Assembly: GCF_004522215.1 (NCBI RefSeq)
Contig: NZ_SDLR01000001.1
Location: 806,001 to 870,000 of the forward strand
Reading direction: 5' to 3'
DNA: 64,000 nucleotides
From: Ammoniphilus sp. YIM 78166
Lineage (GTDB): Bacteria > Bacillota > Bacilli > Aneurinibacillales > RAOX-1
How positions within the stretch are numbered: the stretch's first letter is position 1; every line of letters starts with the position of its first letter. Shown here one piece after another: positions 53,247 to 63,399 of this stretch. The position numbers and the translations under genes are program-made. A model generated the notes under the pieces. It did not search any database. It was not told where the DNA came from and was given only the letters and a program-made list of their open reading frames with translations.

Positions 53247-53459
53247 TTGCTAGAAATTGAGTATAGGGATGTATTTAGTAAGATTGAAGGGGAAATGATA
53301 GCCGCTTATGAAGCATTTGTCACAGATGAAGAGGGTCGGAGATGGAGATATGCCCATAATCGTAGACCAAATCAAAGTATCGAGGGTTTTGAAAAAGATA
53401 TCCGTAGTGCCTTCGAAGCATATGGTTATGATGACTTCAGGAGGATAGAGGAGGAATAA
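53247..53459 (+). CDS. Small hypothetical protein
   Basis: A 70-residue protein, acidic with a basic centre (TDEEGRRWRYAHNRRPNQ) and a charged C-terminus. Start TTG at 53247 has only a distant GGAAGGGG site. A terminator follows. Family not recognised. Confidence 0.45.
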   Translation: MLEIEYRDVFSKIEGEMIAAYEAFVTDEEGRRWRYAHNRRPNQSIEGFEKDIRSAFEAYGYDDFRRIEEE

Positions 53460-53533
53460 AGGGGTTAATAATTAATTCTTGAATGTGTCAAACTGATTTG
53501 ACAACATAAATGAAATGAAACACAGCCGGACCA

Positions 53534-53575
53534 GTAAGCGCCCTCACCATGTAGAGGGGGCTTTTTACTTGTTTC
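53534..53575 (+). terminator. Terminator after the small gene
   Basis: GCCCTC and GAGGGGGC arms with an 8-base loop, then TTTTT. Confidence 0.8.
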
Positions 53576-53659
53576 AGCGGTCTTTACATAATTTTAAGGC
53601 CTATAGCTACCATAGTAATATAGTATAATGGCTTTATTGAAAGTTATAGAATAGAAGGA

Positions 53660-55216
53660 GTGATTCCCCTGGCTCTAATCAGCTTAGATCATTTGCGTTT
53701 AAATGAAAGTGAAACTTTTTACCAATTACTGTTTGAAAATAATCCGGATGCCATCTTTATCTTTGATCCCAATGGGAATTTTCATAGTATTAACCCAAGT
53801 GCGTTAAGTAGCATCGGGTACAAGCAGGAAGAGATTATTGGAAAGTCGTATAAACGTTTTGTATTTAAAGAAAACCTGGAGAAAATGGCTGAGAATTTTA
53901 AGAGAATGGCCCAGGGTGAAAGCGTAAGCTATGAATTTTCCTTTAGACATAAAAACGGCTTTCCTATTCAGTTTAATATGATTAACTTCCCTATTACGGT
54001 GGAGGAAAAGGTCGTTGGTATCTACTCGATAGCCAAAGATGTCAGCAGCGAAAAAAAGACCGAAGAAGATTTAAGAACGACAAAAGAACAGCTCGAATCG
54101 TTCTTCAAGAATACAACGGACTGCATTGTCGTTGTGAATCTTGAGGGTCATATTATTAGGGTGAATGATGCTTTCGAGAAATTTTTTGGATGGAAGCGAC
54201 AAGAGGTTTTAGGGGAAGACTTGTCTTCATTAGTGATCCCTGAGCACTTAGTCAGCCAATATCAAACCCTTCATCAAGTCGTGAATTTCGGTGGCCAAGT
54301 ATCCGGCTATGAAACAGTGGGAAAACGAAGAGGTGGCGCCCAATTTGACGTGAATTTGTCCATTTCCGCTATTAATGATGCCAATGGAGACGTGATGGCT
54401 CGAGCGATTACATTTAGAGACATCTCGGAGCGAAAGCGCCAAGAAAACAAACTAAAAGTTGTGCTCAAAGAGTTGGCTGATATCAAGTTGGCCCTGGATG
54501 AATCCTCGATTGTCGCGATAACGGACTATAAAGGTGTCATTACCTATGTGAATGATAAGTTCTGCCAAATCTCAAAGTATTCTCAAGAGGATCTTATCGG
54601 TAAAACGCATCGAATTATTAACTCTGGATATCACTCCAAGAGCTTCTTTCAGGATATGTGGGAAACGATCTCTGAGGGAGAGGTGTGGGAAGGAGAAATC
54701 AAGAACAAAGCCAAAGATGGTAGCTTCTATTGGGTGAAGACGACTATCGTTCCTTTCTTTGATGAAGAAGAAAATATTCATCAATACGTCTCGATTCGAA
54801 CCGATATCACAGCACGAAAACAGGCAGAGGAAGAACTAACGAGTGCTCTAAAAGAGTTAGCGGATATTAAATATGCACTGGATGAATCCTCTATTGTGGC
54901 CGTGACCGATGCAAATGGAGTCATCACGAATGTAAACCAGAAGTTCTGCGACATTTCCCAATATACTCGAGAAGAGCTGATTGGCAAAACCCATAAATTG
55001 ATTAATTCTGGCTATCATGCAAAAGAATTTTTTGAAGAGATGTGGAATACCATTCAATCTGGGGCGATCTGGCACGGCGATATTAAAAATCGGGCGAAAG
55101 ATCAAACCTTTTACTGGGTAAAAACGACAATTGTGCCATTCTTGAACGAAGAGGGCAAGCCTTATCAATATGTAGCGATTCGCTCTGACATTACAAAATA
55201 TAAAGATAGTGAATAA
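53660..55216 (+). CDS. Multi-PAS-domain sensory protein without an output domain
   Basis: 518 residues consisting of four consecutive PAS/PAC units (about 15-135, 140-260, 270-390, 395-515). The third and fourth are near-duplicates (ELADIKLALDESSIVAIT / ELADIKYALDESSIVAVT). No kinase, GGDEF, SpoIIE or DNA-binding domain follows; the ORF ends right after the last PAC. AAGGAG overlaps the GTG start at 53660; an in-frame CTG nine bases further has better spacing. It could act by binding a partner protein, or be a sensor that lost its output. No adjacent kinase gene. Confidence 0.82.
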   Translation: MIPLALISLDHLRLNESETFYQLLFENNPDAIFIFDPNGNFHSINPSALSSIGYKQEEIIGKSYKRFVFKENLEKMAENFKRMAQGESVSYEFSFRHKNGFPIQFNMINFPITVEEKVVGIYSIAKDVSSEKKTEEDLRTTKEQLESFFKNTTDCIVVVNLEGHIIRVNDAFEKFFGWKRQEVLGEDLSSLVIPEHLVSQYQTLHQVVNFGGQVSGYETVGKRRGGAQFDVNLSISAINDANGDVMARAITFRDISERKRQENKLKVVLKELADIKLALDESSIVAITDYKGVITYVNDKFCQISKYSQEDLIGKTHRIINSGYHSKSFFQDMWETISEGEVWEGEIKNKAKDGSFYWVKTTIVPFFDEEENIHQYVSIRTDITARKQAEEELTSALKELADIKYALDESSIVAVTDANGVITNVNQKFCDISQYTREELIGKTHKLINSGYHAKEFFEEMWNTIQSGAIWHGDIKNRAKDQTFYWVKTTIVPFLNEEGKPYQYVAIRSDITKYKDSE

Positions 55217-55446
55217 AGGTTGTACCCTTTATCACACCAGTTCCCTTCCTGCTATGATTTATATCACTCCTGCTCGCAGCAAAATTCGTTAGAATAAATA
55301 TTGCATCCTTTGCCGCGATAGGGGCTGGTTCTTATCTTTTACTGTATAAAGTGTCATGTGATTCATAAGAAAAGCATCGCTTTAATCATTTTTGAATCAT
55401 ATCGAAAAATCGATGATAAAGTGGTTCCTTTAGGTGTATGTAAATA

Positions 55447-55475
55447 AAGCCGCTATCTTAGAGATAGCGGCTTTG
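55447..55475 (+). terminator. Strong hairpin in the gap before cysJ
   Basis: AAGCCGCTATCT, TAG, AGATAGCGGCTT: a 12-bp perfect stem followed by TGTTTTG. It lies 230 bases after the PAS gene. Otherwise the gap 55217-55731 shows no gene. Confidence 0.75.
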
Positions 55476-55589
55476 TTTTGCTTGAGTTATAGGTTCTTTG
55501 CGGGTTTGGCAAGTCAGCGATTAATTGTAGTACTGTTGCATTATAATGTCAATAAGGGTAACCTTGAATTGAAGATGATAAACTTTAAG

Positions 55590-55618
55590 TTGACTTACCT
55601 TATCGGAATAAGTAGGAT
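55590..55618 (+). promoter_or_regulatory. cysJI promoter with inverted repeat
   Basis: TTGACT (55590-55595), 17 bases, TAGGAT (55613-55618). CTTAT-4-ATAAG (55599-55612) lies in the spacer and could be a regulator site for sulfur control. Confidence 0.4.
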
Positions 55619-55731
55619 ATAATAGAACTTGAATTTTTCCATTAATATTAAGGTACAACACCAATAATTGTCCCAACGTAACCTAAAATGGTATGGTACA
55701 TATGTGTAGATTCTTTTGTGAGGTGGTATCA

Positions 55732-57549
55732 TTGCAACTCCAGGTCATGAACAGTCCTTTTAATCAGGAGCAGGTTGAGCTCCTTAATCGTCTTTTGCCA
55801 ACTTTAACCCAATCTCAAAAAGTTTGGTTAAGCGGGTATCTGGCTGCGTCCCAGTTTGCTTCGGTTATAGAATCGCCAGAAGCGCTTACCTCGCAAGCTA
55901 CCACACAGGGCTTAGAGCAGGCCGTTTCAAAAGAAGTCACGATTTTATATGGGTCACAATCAGGCAACGCTCAGCGCCTCGCCCAAAAAGCAGGAAAGTC
56001 CCTAGAAGGTCGCGGGTTCCAAGTAACGGTTTCTTCCATGAGCGATTTTAAGCCAAACAACTTGAAGAAACTAACGAATTTGCTTGTGTTTGTAAGTACA
56101 CACGGAGAAGGAGAGCCACCCGATAACGCCATATCCTTCCATGAGTTTCTCTACAGCAAGCGAGCGCCTAAGCTCGATGGACTACGCTTCTCTGTACTGG
56201 CCCTTGGTGATAGCTCCTATGAATTCTTTTGCAAAACGGGAATCGATTTTGATCAGCGCTTGGAAGAGCTTGGTGCACATCGCATTTACCCGCGTGTGGA
56301 CTGCGATGTGGACTATGATGAGCCTGCAGCTGAATGGTTCGAAGGCGTTGCTGGCCGGCTCAGTGAAGGGCAAGGTACCGGGTCAACATCTATGCCTACA
56401 GTTTCAACCGCTGCGCAAGTGGAGTCCGTATACTCCAGAACGAATCCTTTTTATGCTGAAGTGCTTGAAAATTTAAACTTAAACGGACGAGGCTCAAACA
56501 AAGAAACACGTCATCTAGAGATTTCCTTGGCTGGTTCTGGATTGACCTATGAACCAGGAGATAGTCTGGGAATTTATCCGGAGAATGATCCCGAGCTTGT
56601 CGATCGGCTTTTAGAAGAGCTGAAGTGGGATCCGCAGGAAACGGTGAGCGTCAATAAGCAAGGAGAGATCCGAGCGCTTAAGGAGGCTTTAATCTCTCAC
56701 TTTGAGATTACCGTCTTAACCAAACCGCTTCTTCAGCAGGCTGCTTCGTTTCTCCCAGGTGTTCAAGAGCTTCTTGCAGCAGGCAACGAGGATCAACTCA
56801 AGGCCTATATTCAGGGTCGGGATTTATTAGATCTGGTTCGCGATTATGGTCCATGGAAAGCTTCCGCTCAGGACTTTGTTTCGATTTTGCGTAAAATACC
56901 TCCGCGTCTCTACTCGATTTCAAGCAGCTTAGCAGCGAATCCGGAGGAAGTGCATCTTACGATCGGTGCTGTTCGCTACGATGCTCACGGCCGTGAACGC
57001 AAAGGCGTTTGCTCAATTTATTGTGCGGATCGAATAGAGCCAGGAGATAAAATTCCAATCTACCTACAACAAAACCAAAACTTTAAATTACCTCAGAATC
57101 CGGAAACACCGATCATTATGGTTGGACCGGGTACAGGTGTTGCGCCGTTCCGTGCGTTTATGCAAGAGCGTGAGGAAATCGGAGCGGAAGGGAAATCCTG
57201 GATGTTTTTTGGGGATCAGCACTTTGTAACCGACTTCCTTTACCAGACAGAGTGGCAAAAGTGGGTCAAGGACGGGGTCTTAACGAAAATGAATGTTGCC
57301 TTCTCGAGGGACACGGAGCAGAAGGTATATGTCCAGCACCGCATGCTTGAGCACAGTGCAGAATTGTTCGCATGGCTGCAAGAGGGTGCCGTGGTTTACA
57401 TCTGCGGAGATGAAAAAAATATGGCTCGTGACGTTCATCATACGCTGATTGAGATCATCGAAAAAGAAGGCAGGATGACCCGTGAACAAGCGGAAGCTTA
57501 TCTAGCCGACATGCAACAGCAAAAACGTTATCAGCGCGATGTATATTGA
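55732..57549 (+). CDS. cysJ: Sulfite reductase flavoprotein subunit CysJ
   Basis: Passes electrons from NADPH via FAD and FMN to CysI in assimilatory sulfite reduction. I start at TTG 55732 behind GAGGTGG, giving 605 residues starting MQLQVMNSPFNQEQ; the frame is open back to 55693. Domains: flavodoxin (LYGSQSGNAQRLAQKAG near residue 77), FAD region (RLYSISSSL near residue 385), and NADPH region (GPGTGVAPFRAFMQERE near residue 465). Followed by cysI after 27 bases. Confidence 0.95.
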   Translation: MQLQVMNSPFNQEQVELLNRLLPTLTQSQKVWLSGYLAASQFASVIESPEALTSQATTQGLEQAVSKEVTILYGSQSGNAQRLAQKAGKSLEGRGFQVTVSSMSDFKPNNLKKLTNLLVFVSTHGEGEPPDNAISFHEFLYSKRAPKLDGLRFSVLALGDSSYEFFCKTGIDFDQRLEELGAHRIYPRVDCDVDYDEPAAEWFEGVAGRLSEGQGTGSTSMPTVSTAAQVESVYSRTNPFYAEVLENLNLNGRGSNKETRHLEISLAGSGLTYEPGDSLGIYPENDPELVDRLLEELKWDPQETVSVNKQGEIRALKEALISHFEITVLTKPLLQQAASFLPGVQELLAAGNEDQLKAYIQGRDLLDLVRDYGPWKASAQDFVSILRKIPPRLYSISSSLAANPEEVHLTIGAVRYDAHGRERKGVCSIYCADRIEPGDKIPIYLQQNQNFKLPQNPETPIIMVGPGTGVAPFRAFMQEREEIGAEGKSWMFFGDQHFVTDFLYQTEWQKWVKDGVLTKMNVAFSRDTEQKVYVQHRMLEHSAELFAWLQEGAVVYICGDEKNMARDVHHTLIEIIEKEGRMTREQAEAYLADMQQQKRYQRDVY

Positions 57550-57576
57550 TTTTGACAAGAAAGGGGTTAGTCCAAC

Positions 57577-59295
57577 ATGGCGAACCAAATTTTAAAAGCA
57601 CCGGAAGGCCCGCCAAGTGATGTAGAGCGGATTAAGGATGAAAGTAACTATTTGCGCGGCACGCTAAGAGAATCCATGCTGGAGCAGATCAGTGCAGGGA
57701 TTTCAGACGATGATAATCGCTTGATGAAATTCCATGGCAGCTATTTGCAAGATGACCGTGATTTACGCAATGAACGCCAAAAACAAAAGCTGGAGCCAGC
57801 ATATCAATTCATGCTTCGTGTTCGAACGCCGGGTGGGGTAGCGACACCGGAGCAATGGCTTGTCATGGATGATCTTGCCCAAAAGTACGGCAATGGTACG
57901 TTAAAACTTACGACTCGACAAGCTTTCCAGATGCATGGAATCCTAAAATGGAACATGAAAAAAACCATTCAAGAAATCCATGCTTCTCTCTTGGACACGA
58001 TTGCAGCCTGCGGAGATGTCAATAGAAATGTGATGTGCAACCCGAATCCGGATCAATCCGAGCTTCATCAGGAAGTATTCTACTGGTCGAAAAAGTTAAG
58101 CGACGACTTGCTTCCTCGCACCCGCGCGTATCATGAGCTCTGGTTGGATGAAGAGAGGGTGGCTGGTACGCCTGACGTCGAAGAAGTCGAACCTATGTAT
58201 GGACCGCTTTATCTCCCTCGAAAGTTTAAAATCGGGATCGCTGTCCCTCCATCCAACGATATCGATGTCTACTCCCAAGATCTTGGGTTTATTGCCATCG
58301 TGGAGCGGGATAAGTTAGTTGGTTTTAACGTAGCGATTGGCGGGGGGATGGGGATGTCTCATGGCGACAAAACCACTTATCCGCAGCTAGCCAAGGTGAT
58401 TGGTTTCTGTAAGCCGGAGCAAATTTATGATGTGGCGGAAAAAATCATTACCATTCAACGCGACTACGGTAACCGTTCCGCCCGTAAGCATGCTCGCTTC
58501 AAATACACCGTAGACCGTCTTGGGCTTGAAAATGTAGTAACCGAACTGCATGCAAGACTAGGCTGGAGCTTAGAAGAAGCTAAACCTTTCCACTTCGACC
58601 ATAACGGTGACCGTTATGGATGGGTAAAGGGTGTAGGCGGCAAATGGCACTTTACCCTGTTTGTTGAAGGTGGCCGGATTTCGAATTATGACGATTACAA
58701 GCTGATGACAGGCTTGCGCGAAATCGCTAAAATTCACACGGGAGATTTCCGTTTGACTGCCAATCAGAATTTGGTGATTGCTAATATTTCTAGTCAGAAA
58801 AAGAAAAAGATTAGTGAGCTTATTGAACAATTTGGATTGACCGATGGCAAGCACTATTCTGCGTTGCGACGCAGTTCTCTAGCTTGCGTCGCTCTACCTA
58901 CATGCGGACTAGCCATGGCGGAAGCTGAGCGTTATTTGCCTGTTTTAATTGATAAGATTGATGAGATCATTGAGGCTAACGGGCTTCGTGATAAAGAGAT
59001 CACCATCCGCATGACCGGCTGCCCGAACGGTTGCGGCCGTCACGCCCTGGGGGAAATTGGATTTATCGGTAAAGCACCAGGCAAATACAATATGTATCTA
59101 GGTGCCGCTTTTGACGGCAGCCGGTTAAGCAAGATGTACCGAGAAAACATCGGGGAAGAAGAAATTCTAAGTGAGTTACGTATGTTGATTCCTCGCTATG
59201 CGAAGGAGCGACAAGACGGTGAACACTTCGGTGACTTCGTCATCCGCGCGGGTGTTGTAGAAGCGGTAACAGACGGAACCCATTTTCATAACTAG
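57577..59295 (+). CDS. cysI: Sulfite reductase hemoprotein subunit CysI
   Basis: Six-electron reduction of sulfite to sulfide at a siroheme coupled to a 4Fe-4S cluster. The cluster ligands are Cys-x5-Cys ([17 protein letters not shown]) and Cys-x3-Cys ([15 protein letters not shown]) in the C-terminal third. 572 residues. Paired with cysJ; terminator follows. Confidence 0.96.
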   Translation: MANQILKAPEGPPSDVERIKDESNYLRGTLRESMLEQISAGISDDDNRLMKFHGSYLQDDRDLRNERQKQKLEPAYQFMLRVRTPGGVATPEQWLVMDDLAQKYGNGTLKLTTRQAFQMHGILKWNMKKTIQEIHASLLDTIAACGDVNRNVMCNPNPDQSELHQEVFYWSKKLSDDLLPRTRAYHELWLDEERVAGTPDVEEVEPMYGPLYLPRKFKIGIAVPPSNDIDVYSQDLGFIAIVERDKLVGFNVAIGGGMGMSHGDKTTYPQLAKVIGFCKPEQIYDVAEKIITIQRDYGNRSARKHARFKYTVDRLGLENVVTELHARLGWSLEEAKPFHFDHNGDRYGWVKGVGGKWHFTLFVEGGRISNYDDYKLMTGLREIAKIHTGDFRLTANQNLVIANISSQKKKKISELIEQFGLTDGKHYSALRRSSLACVALPTCGLAMAEAERYLPVLIDKIDEIIEANGLRDKEITIRMTGCPNGCGRHALGEIGFIGKAPGKYNMYLGAAFDGSRLSKMYRENIGEEEILSELRMLIPRYAKERQDGEHFGDFVIRAGVVEAVTDGTHFHN

Positions 59296-59302
59296 TTCGT
59301 GA

Positions 59303-59337
59303 CCGAGTCCAGGAGAATCCTGGGCTCTTTTTTTGGT
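59303..59337 (+). terminator. Terminator after cysI
   Basis: GAGTCCAGGA and TCCTGGGCTC arms with a short loop, then seven Ts. Confidence 0.85.
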
Positions 59338-59370
59338 TTATGGTAAATACTAGGGAGAGAGGTGATCACC

Positions 59371-60060
59371 ATGCTCAACCAAGTGGATGCAAAGAAAAAA
59401 GCGGTTGGAGAAAAAGCAGTAGAATATATTCAAGACGGGATGACCATCGGCCTTGGCTCTGGCTCCACTGTCTATTGGATGTTGAAGAAATTAGGGGAGC
59501 TCGTAGAGAAGGGATTTCGTGTAAGAGGAGTTCCCTCTTCCTTGAGAACAGAAGGATGGGCGAAGGATTTCGGCATCTCTTTAGTTTATTTCTCAGAAGT
59601 AACTAGACTAGATCTCGCGATCGATGGGGCGGATGAAGTAGATCCTCAGTTTAACCTGATTAAAGGCGGCGGGGGCTCTTTGCTTCGAGAGAAACTGGTG
59701 GATGCAGCCGCAGACCAGCTGATCATCGTAGTGGATGATCGTAAATTGGTGCAAACGTTAGGCAGTTTTCCTTTACCGGTTGAAGTCGTTTCATTCGGGT
59801 GGGAAACCACAGCAAAGAGAATTCAGGAGCTTCATGGTAACCCACAGCTACGTCGGAGAGACGGTGAAATTTTTGTAACGAATAATGGAAATTATATATT
59901 GGATTGTTCCTTCTCTTCGATTTTAGACCCGGCTGCCCTTCACCAGCAGCTCAAGCTTCTCCTTGGCGTCGTGGAAACGGGACTGTTCATTAATATGACT
60001 GATATTGTTATCGTAGGCGAAGAGAATGGAATAAGAATACTCGAAAAGGCTGGTCCATGA
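59371..60060 (+). CDS. rpiA: Ribose-5-phosphate isomerase A
   Basis: Interconverts ribose 5-phosphate and ribulose 5-phosphate. Motifs GLGSGSTVYWMLKKLGE near residue 25, AIDGADEVDPQ near residue 83 and KGGGGSLLREKLV near residue 97 are those of RpiA. I start at ATG 59371 (GAGGTG six bases upstream; 229 residues); a GTG at 59362 is inside that site. The next kinase gene overlaps its stop codon. In this setting it may process pentose from an unidentified sugar acid. Confidence 0.92.
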   Translation: MLNQVDAKKKAVGEKAVEYIQDGMTIGLGSGSTVYWMLKKLGELVEKGFRVRGVPSSLRTEGWAKDFGISLVYFSEVTRLDLAIDGADEVDPQFNLIKGGGGSLLREKLVDAAADQLIIVVDDRKLVQTLGSFPLPVEVVSFGWETTAKRIQELHGNPQLRRRDGEIFVTNNGNYILDCSFSSILDPAALHQQLKLLLGVVETGLFINMTDIVIVGEENGIRILEKAGP

Positions 60061-61025
60061 TGAAGAGATTAGATGTTGTTACGTTCGGAGAAACGATGGT
60101 CCTTTTTCAACCAGAACAGATGCTTCCTCTAGAATACGTGAGTCATTTTCCTAAGCGCTTCGGTGGGGCAGAATCGAATGTAGCCATAGGGTTGACTAGG
60201 TTAGGACATTCCGTCGGGTGGTTCAGCAAGTTAGGGGATGACCCGTTTGGTCGCTATATTTACAAGTCGATTCGCGGGGAAGGGGTAGATACCTCTAGGT
60301 GCCTGTATACCAATGAAGCAGCAACCGGTTTGCTTTTTAAAGAACAGTTAGCGCCAGACCATATGAATGTATATTATTATCGAAAAGGCTCCGCGGCAAG
60401 TAAGATGGAGGCCCATGATCTGGATGAAGAATACATAGCTAGTGCAAAAATACTTCACGTAACGGGCATAACGCCGGCACTTAGTGAATCCTGTTATCAA
60501 ACCGTAATGAAAGCAATTGAGATTGCCAAACAGAATCAGATGATCATCGTATTTGATCCGAATATCCGCTATAAGCTTTGGCCAGCAGAAAAGGCAAAAT
60601 CCGTATTAAATGAAATCGCTTCCCATGCAGATGTTATTTTACCGGGTTTAGATGAAGGCCAGTTTATGACAGGCAAGGAGGAAACTGAAGCGATAGCAGA
60701 AGCCTTTATGGGCCAAGGGAATAAAACGATTGTGATGAAGCTCGGCAGTCAAGGAGCATATTTCCATACGAACAATGAACAAGGCTATGTAGCCGGATTT
60801 CCTGTGCAACAAGTGATTGACCCTGTCGGAGCGGGAGATGGATTTGCAGCAGGGGTAATCAGCGGAATCTTGCGTCAAGAGCCACTCCAGTACACGGTTA
60901 GACGCGCCAATGCGATTGGTGCCATGGTTGTGGGGATGAGTGGAGATATTGAAGGTTTACCTACATACGAAGGTGTAGAAAGATTTATGAATTCGAATAC
61001 TGGGGCTAGAGATGTACTCAGATAA
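60057..61025 (+). CDS. PfkB-family sugar kinase, KdgK-like paralogue
   Basis: A 322-residue PfkB kinase closely like KdgK at 3961 (GGAESNVAIGLTRLGHSVGW; catalytic DPVGAGDGFAAGVISG near residues 255-270). It overlaps rpiA by four bases and precedes a 2-hydroxyacid dehydrogenase, so its substrate may be a different sugar or keto sugar acid than KDG. It starts ATG 60057 or the ATG at 60060. Confidence 0.85.
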   Translation: MMKRLDVVTFGETMVLFQPEQMLPLEYVSHFPKRFGGAESNVAIGLTRLGHSVGWFSKLGDDPFGRYIYKSIRGEGVDTSRCLYTNEAATGLLFKEQLAPDHMNVYYYRKGSAASKMEAHDLDEEYIASAKILHVTGITPALSESCYQTVMKAIEIAKQNQMIIVFDPNIRYKLWPAEKAKSVLNEIASHADVILPGLDEGQFMTGKEETEAIAEAFMGQGNKTIVMKLGSQGAYFHTNNEQGYVAGFPVQQVIDPVGAGDGFAAGVISGILRQEPLQYTVRRANAIGAMVVGMSGDIEGLPTYEGVERFMNSNTGARDVLR

Positions 61026-61040
61026 AAAAGGAGTTTTGCC

Positions 61041-62039
61041 ATGAGCCAATATAAAGTAGTAGTGACCGATTATGAATACGATACGTTTGCGCCAGAGAAA
61101 AGTGTATTGGATCAGTTGGGAATTGAATTGACGTTAGAGCAATGCAAGACAGAGGAAGAAGTAATCGCAGCGTGTAAAGATGCTGACGCCCTGTTAAATC
61201 AATATGCTCCCATTTCACGTAAGGTACTCGAAAACCTCCCTCATTGTAAAGTAGTCTCTCGATATGGGATTGGGTTTAACACGGTTGACGTTGAAGCAGC
61301 CACGGAAAAAGGCATCATTGTTAGCAACGTCACAGATTACTGTCTAGATGAAGTGTCGGATCATGCGATGGCGTTTTTACTCTCGAGTGCTCGTAAGATA
61401 ACAAAACTGAACAACGAAGTCAAAAGTGGGACATGGGATTTTAAAGTGGCAGTTCCCGTCTTCCGTCTACGTGGACGTACTTTGGGTCTCCTAGGCTTTG
61501 GGAATATTCCCCAAACGTTAGCGAAGAAAGCACAAGCCTTCGGGATACAGGTCATTGCTTATGACCCCTTCGTCCCAAGAGAGGTAGCGGACAGAAGTCA
61601 AGTCGAACTCGTAACTTTAGACGAACTTTGCGAAAGATCCCATTACATCTCCGTCCACTTACCTTTAAATCAGCATACGGAAAAAATGATCAGTCACGAT
61701 CAGTTTAATAAGATGAAAAAAGAAGCGTTTATCATTAACACAGCCCGCGGCCAAGTAATTGATGAAGCGGCTCTCATCACCGCATTACAAGAAGAGAAAA
61801 TCGCGGGGGCGGCTCTCGACGTCCTTGAAAAAGAACCGGTTGATCCGAATAATCCTTTACTTAAAATGGATAACGTTTTGATTAATCCACATGCCGCTTT
61901 TTACTCGGTAGAAGCAGAAGCCGAATTAAAGCGAAAAGCGGCACAAAACGTAGCTGATGTATTATCGGGTTATTTTCCTCGTTATTTGGTCAATAAAGAA
62001 GTAAAGGAAAAGTTGAATCTAAAAGAAAAAGAAGTGTAA
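61041..62039 (+). CDS. D-2-hydroxyacid dehydrogenase (C-terminal-binding-protein-like)
   Basis: NAD-dependent dehydrogenase of the phosphoglycerate/CtBP group, 332 residues. Rossmann motif GLLGFGNIPQTLAKK near residue 150; NTARGQVIDEAALI with catalytic Arg and the later Glu (AGAALDVLEKEP) and His (NPHAAFYS). Last in the rpiA-kinase operon. The substrate may be a sugar-derived 2-hydroxyacid. Confidence 0.88.
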   Translation: MSQYKVVVTDYEYDTFAPEKSVLDQLGIELTLEQCKTEEEVIAACKDADALLNQYAPISRKVLENLPHCKVVSRYGIGFNTVDVEAATEKGIIVSNVTDYCLDEVSDHAMAFLLSSARKITKLNNEVKSGTWDFKVAVPVFRLRGRTLGLLGFGNIPQTLAKKAQAFGIQVIAYDPFVPREVADRSQVELVTLDELCERSHYISVHLPLNQHTEKMISHDQFNKMKKEAFIINTARGQVIDEAALITALQEEKIAGAALDVLEKEPVDPNNPLLKMDNVLINPHAAFYSVEAEAELKRKAAQNVADVLSGYFPRYLVNKEVKEKLNLKEKEV

Positions 62040-62045
62040 AGAAGA

Positions 62046-62082
62046 AAAAAACCGCAGTTATCGTATAACGATAACTGCGGTC
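62046..62082. terminator. Bidirectional terminator between the dehydrogenase and ROK genes
   Basis: ACCGCAGTTATCGT and ACGATAACTGCGGT arms; an A-run on the left gives a T-run for the reverse ROK gene. Confidence 0.88.
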
Positions 62083-62097
62083 TAAATCGGTGTCTTA

Positions 62098-63297
62098 CTA
62101 GGAGACAACCATTTTACCCATCAATGTTAGATTATCTTGCTCAGGAAGTTCAAGTCGAATATGAGAGATCCCTAGAAACCTTTGAATACTCATAGCGCAA
62201 GCGCCCATAGCACAAGCGTACTTTCCTAGTTCTGAAAATTGAATGGTGCGATAGTGGTTAATATAAGAAGAAAGGTTACTTTTAATGTTTGAAATTAGTT
62301 CTGGGTAAACTTTACTTAATTGACTATTAATGATAATGGTTTCGGGGTTAAATAGATTGATTACGTTATTGATGCCCATTCCTAGATAGGTGGATAAGTT
62401 AGATAGTTGATCTAAAGTCGTAGGATCCCCATTCGTAATGGAAGCTTGAAGGTCATCCATTGAAAATTCATTGACTCCTGTTATCGCGTTTAATTCCCTC
62501 CAGAAGCTTTTTTCCGACGCGTATTGCTCCCAACAGCCCAAATTACCACAGGGGCACTCTCTGCCGTTTGGCTGAATAATCATATGGCCGATTTCCCCGG
62601 CAAATCCGTTCATCCCTCGATAAATTTCTTTATTGATCACAATACCCAGACCGATTCCAGAATAGGTGCTTATACATAATAAGTTGGATGTATCATGGGA
62701 GTAAACCAGTTCAGCAAAGGCGCAAAGATTGGCATTGTTGTCTACATGGACGGGAACCTGGAATACGTCCTCTAATGGTTTTTGTAAATCAACATTTTTC
62801 CATTGGTGACGTGGAGTAAAGACGATACGCTGCTCGTTATCCACGATGCCCTGCACGCCGATACCTATTCCGACTAACCCGTGTTTTGTTTTCTCTCGGG
62901 AGGCAACCAGTCGGTCAATGGTTGTAATCAAAATATCTTTGATCTTTTCAAAAGAAGGTTCCCGAAGACTAACATCCGTTTGATCGAGAACCTTGCCTGA
63001 AAGATCGGTGATTAGAAAGGAGATGCGCGTCGTATCGATTTCGACCCCAACGGCAAATCCCGCATCTTTATCTAAAGTGAGCAGGATGGGTTTTCTTCCC
63101 CCGTTTGACTTATCCAGTTCCTTTTCAAAGATGAGACCCTCTTCTAGAAGCGAGTTGATTTGTGAAGAGATCGTTGCTTTATTCAGTCCCGTAATTTTTG
63201 ATAACTCGGCTCTAGAAATGTTTTTGTGAAGGATAATATTCTCTAAAATAATATTTCTATTTAAATTTCGTATATATGCGGCATCCCCCGTATTCAT
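62098..63297 (-). CDS. ROK-family transcriptional repressor (XylR/NagC type)
   Basis: A 399-residue repressor: N-terminal winged helix (RAELSKITGLNKATISSQIN) and a ROK sugar-binding domain with the zinc motif CPCGNLGCWEQYAS near residue 250. It lies divergent to a TRAP transporter operon. Between them is a 9-bp inverted repeat TAGTTTGTT/AACAAACTA, like the XylR operator of Bacillus. It probably responds to a sugar or sugar acid imported by the TRAP system. Confidence 0.9.
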   Translation of the reverse strand: MNTGDAAYIRNLNRNIILENIILHKNISRAELSKITGLNKATISSQINSLLEEGLIFEKELDKSNGGRKPILLTLDKDAGFAVGVEIDTTRISFLITDLSGKVLDQTDVSLREPSFEKIKDILITTIDRLVASREKTKHGLVGIGIGVQGIVDNEQRIVFTPRHQWKNVDLQKPLEDVFQVPVHVDNNANLCAFAELVYSHDTSNLLCISTYSGIGLGIVINKEIYRGMNGFAGEIGHMIIQPNGRECPCGNLGCWEQYASEKSFWRELNAITGVNEFSMDDLQASITNGDPTTLDQLSNLSTYLGMGINNVINLFNPETIIINSQLSKVYPELISNIKSNLSSYINHYRTIQFSELGKYACAMGACAMSIQRFLGISHIRLELPEQDNLTLMGKMVVS

Positions 63298-63399
63298 ACT
63301 GGCCTCCTATTAGAGTGGTTACGTAGCAGTAATCTATAATTCTATTATATCCTTTTTTTTACTAAGTTCTTACTAACTTATGAACTATTAAACGGGATA

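Noticed and set aside
55434..55622. 62-residue forward ORF before cysJ
   Set aside because: It overlaps a strong terminator hairpin and the cysJ promoter and has no ribosome binding site.
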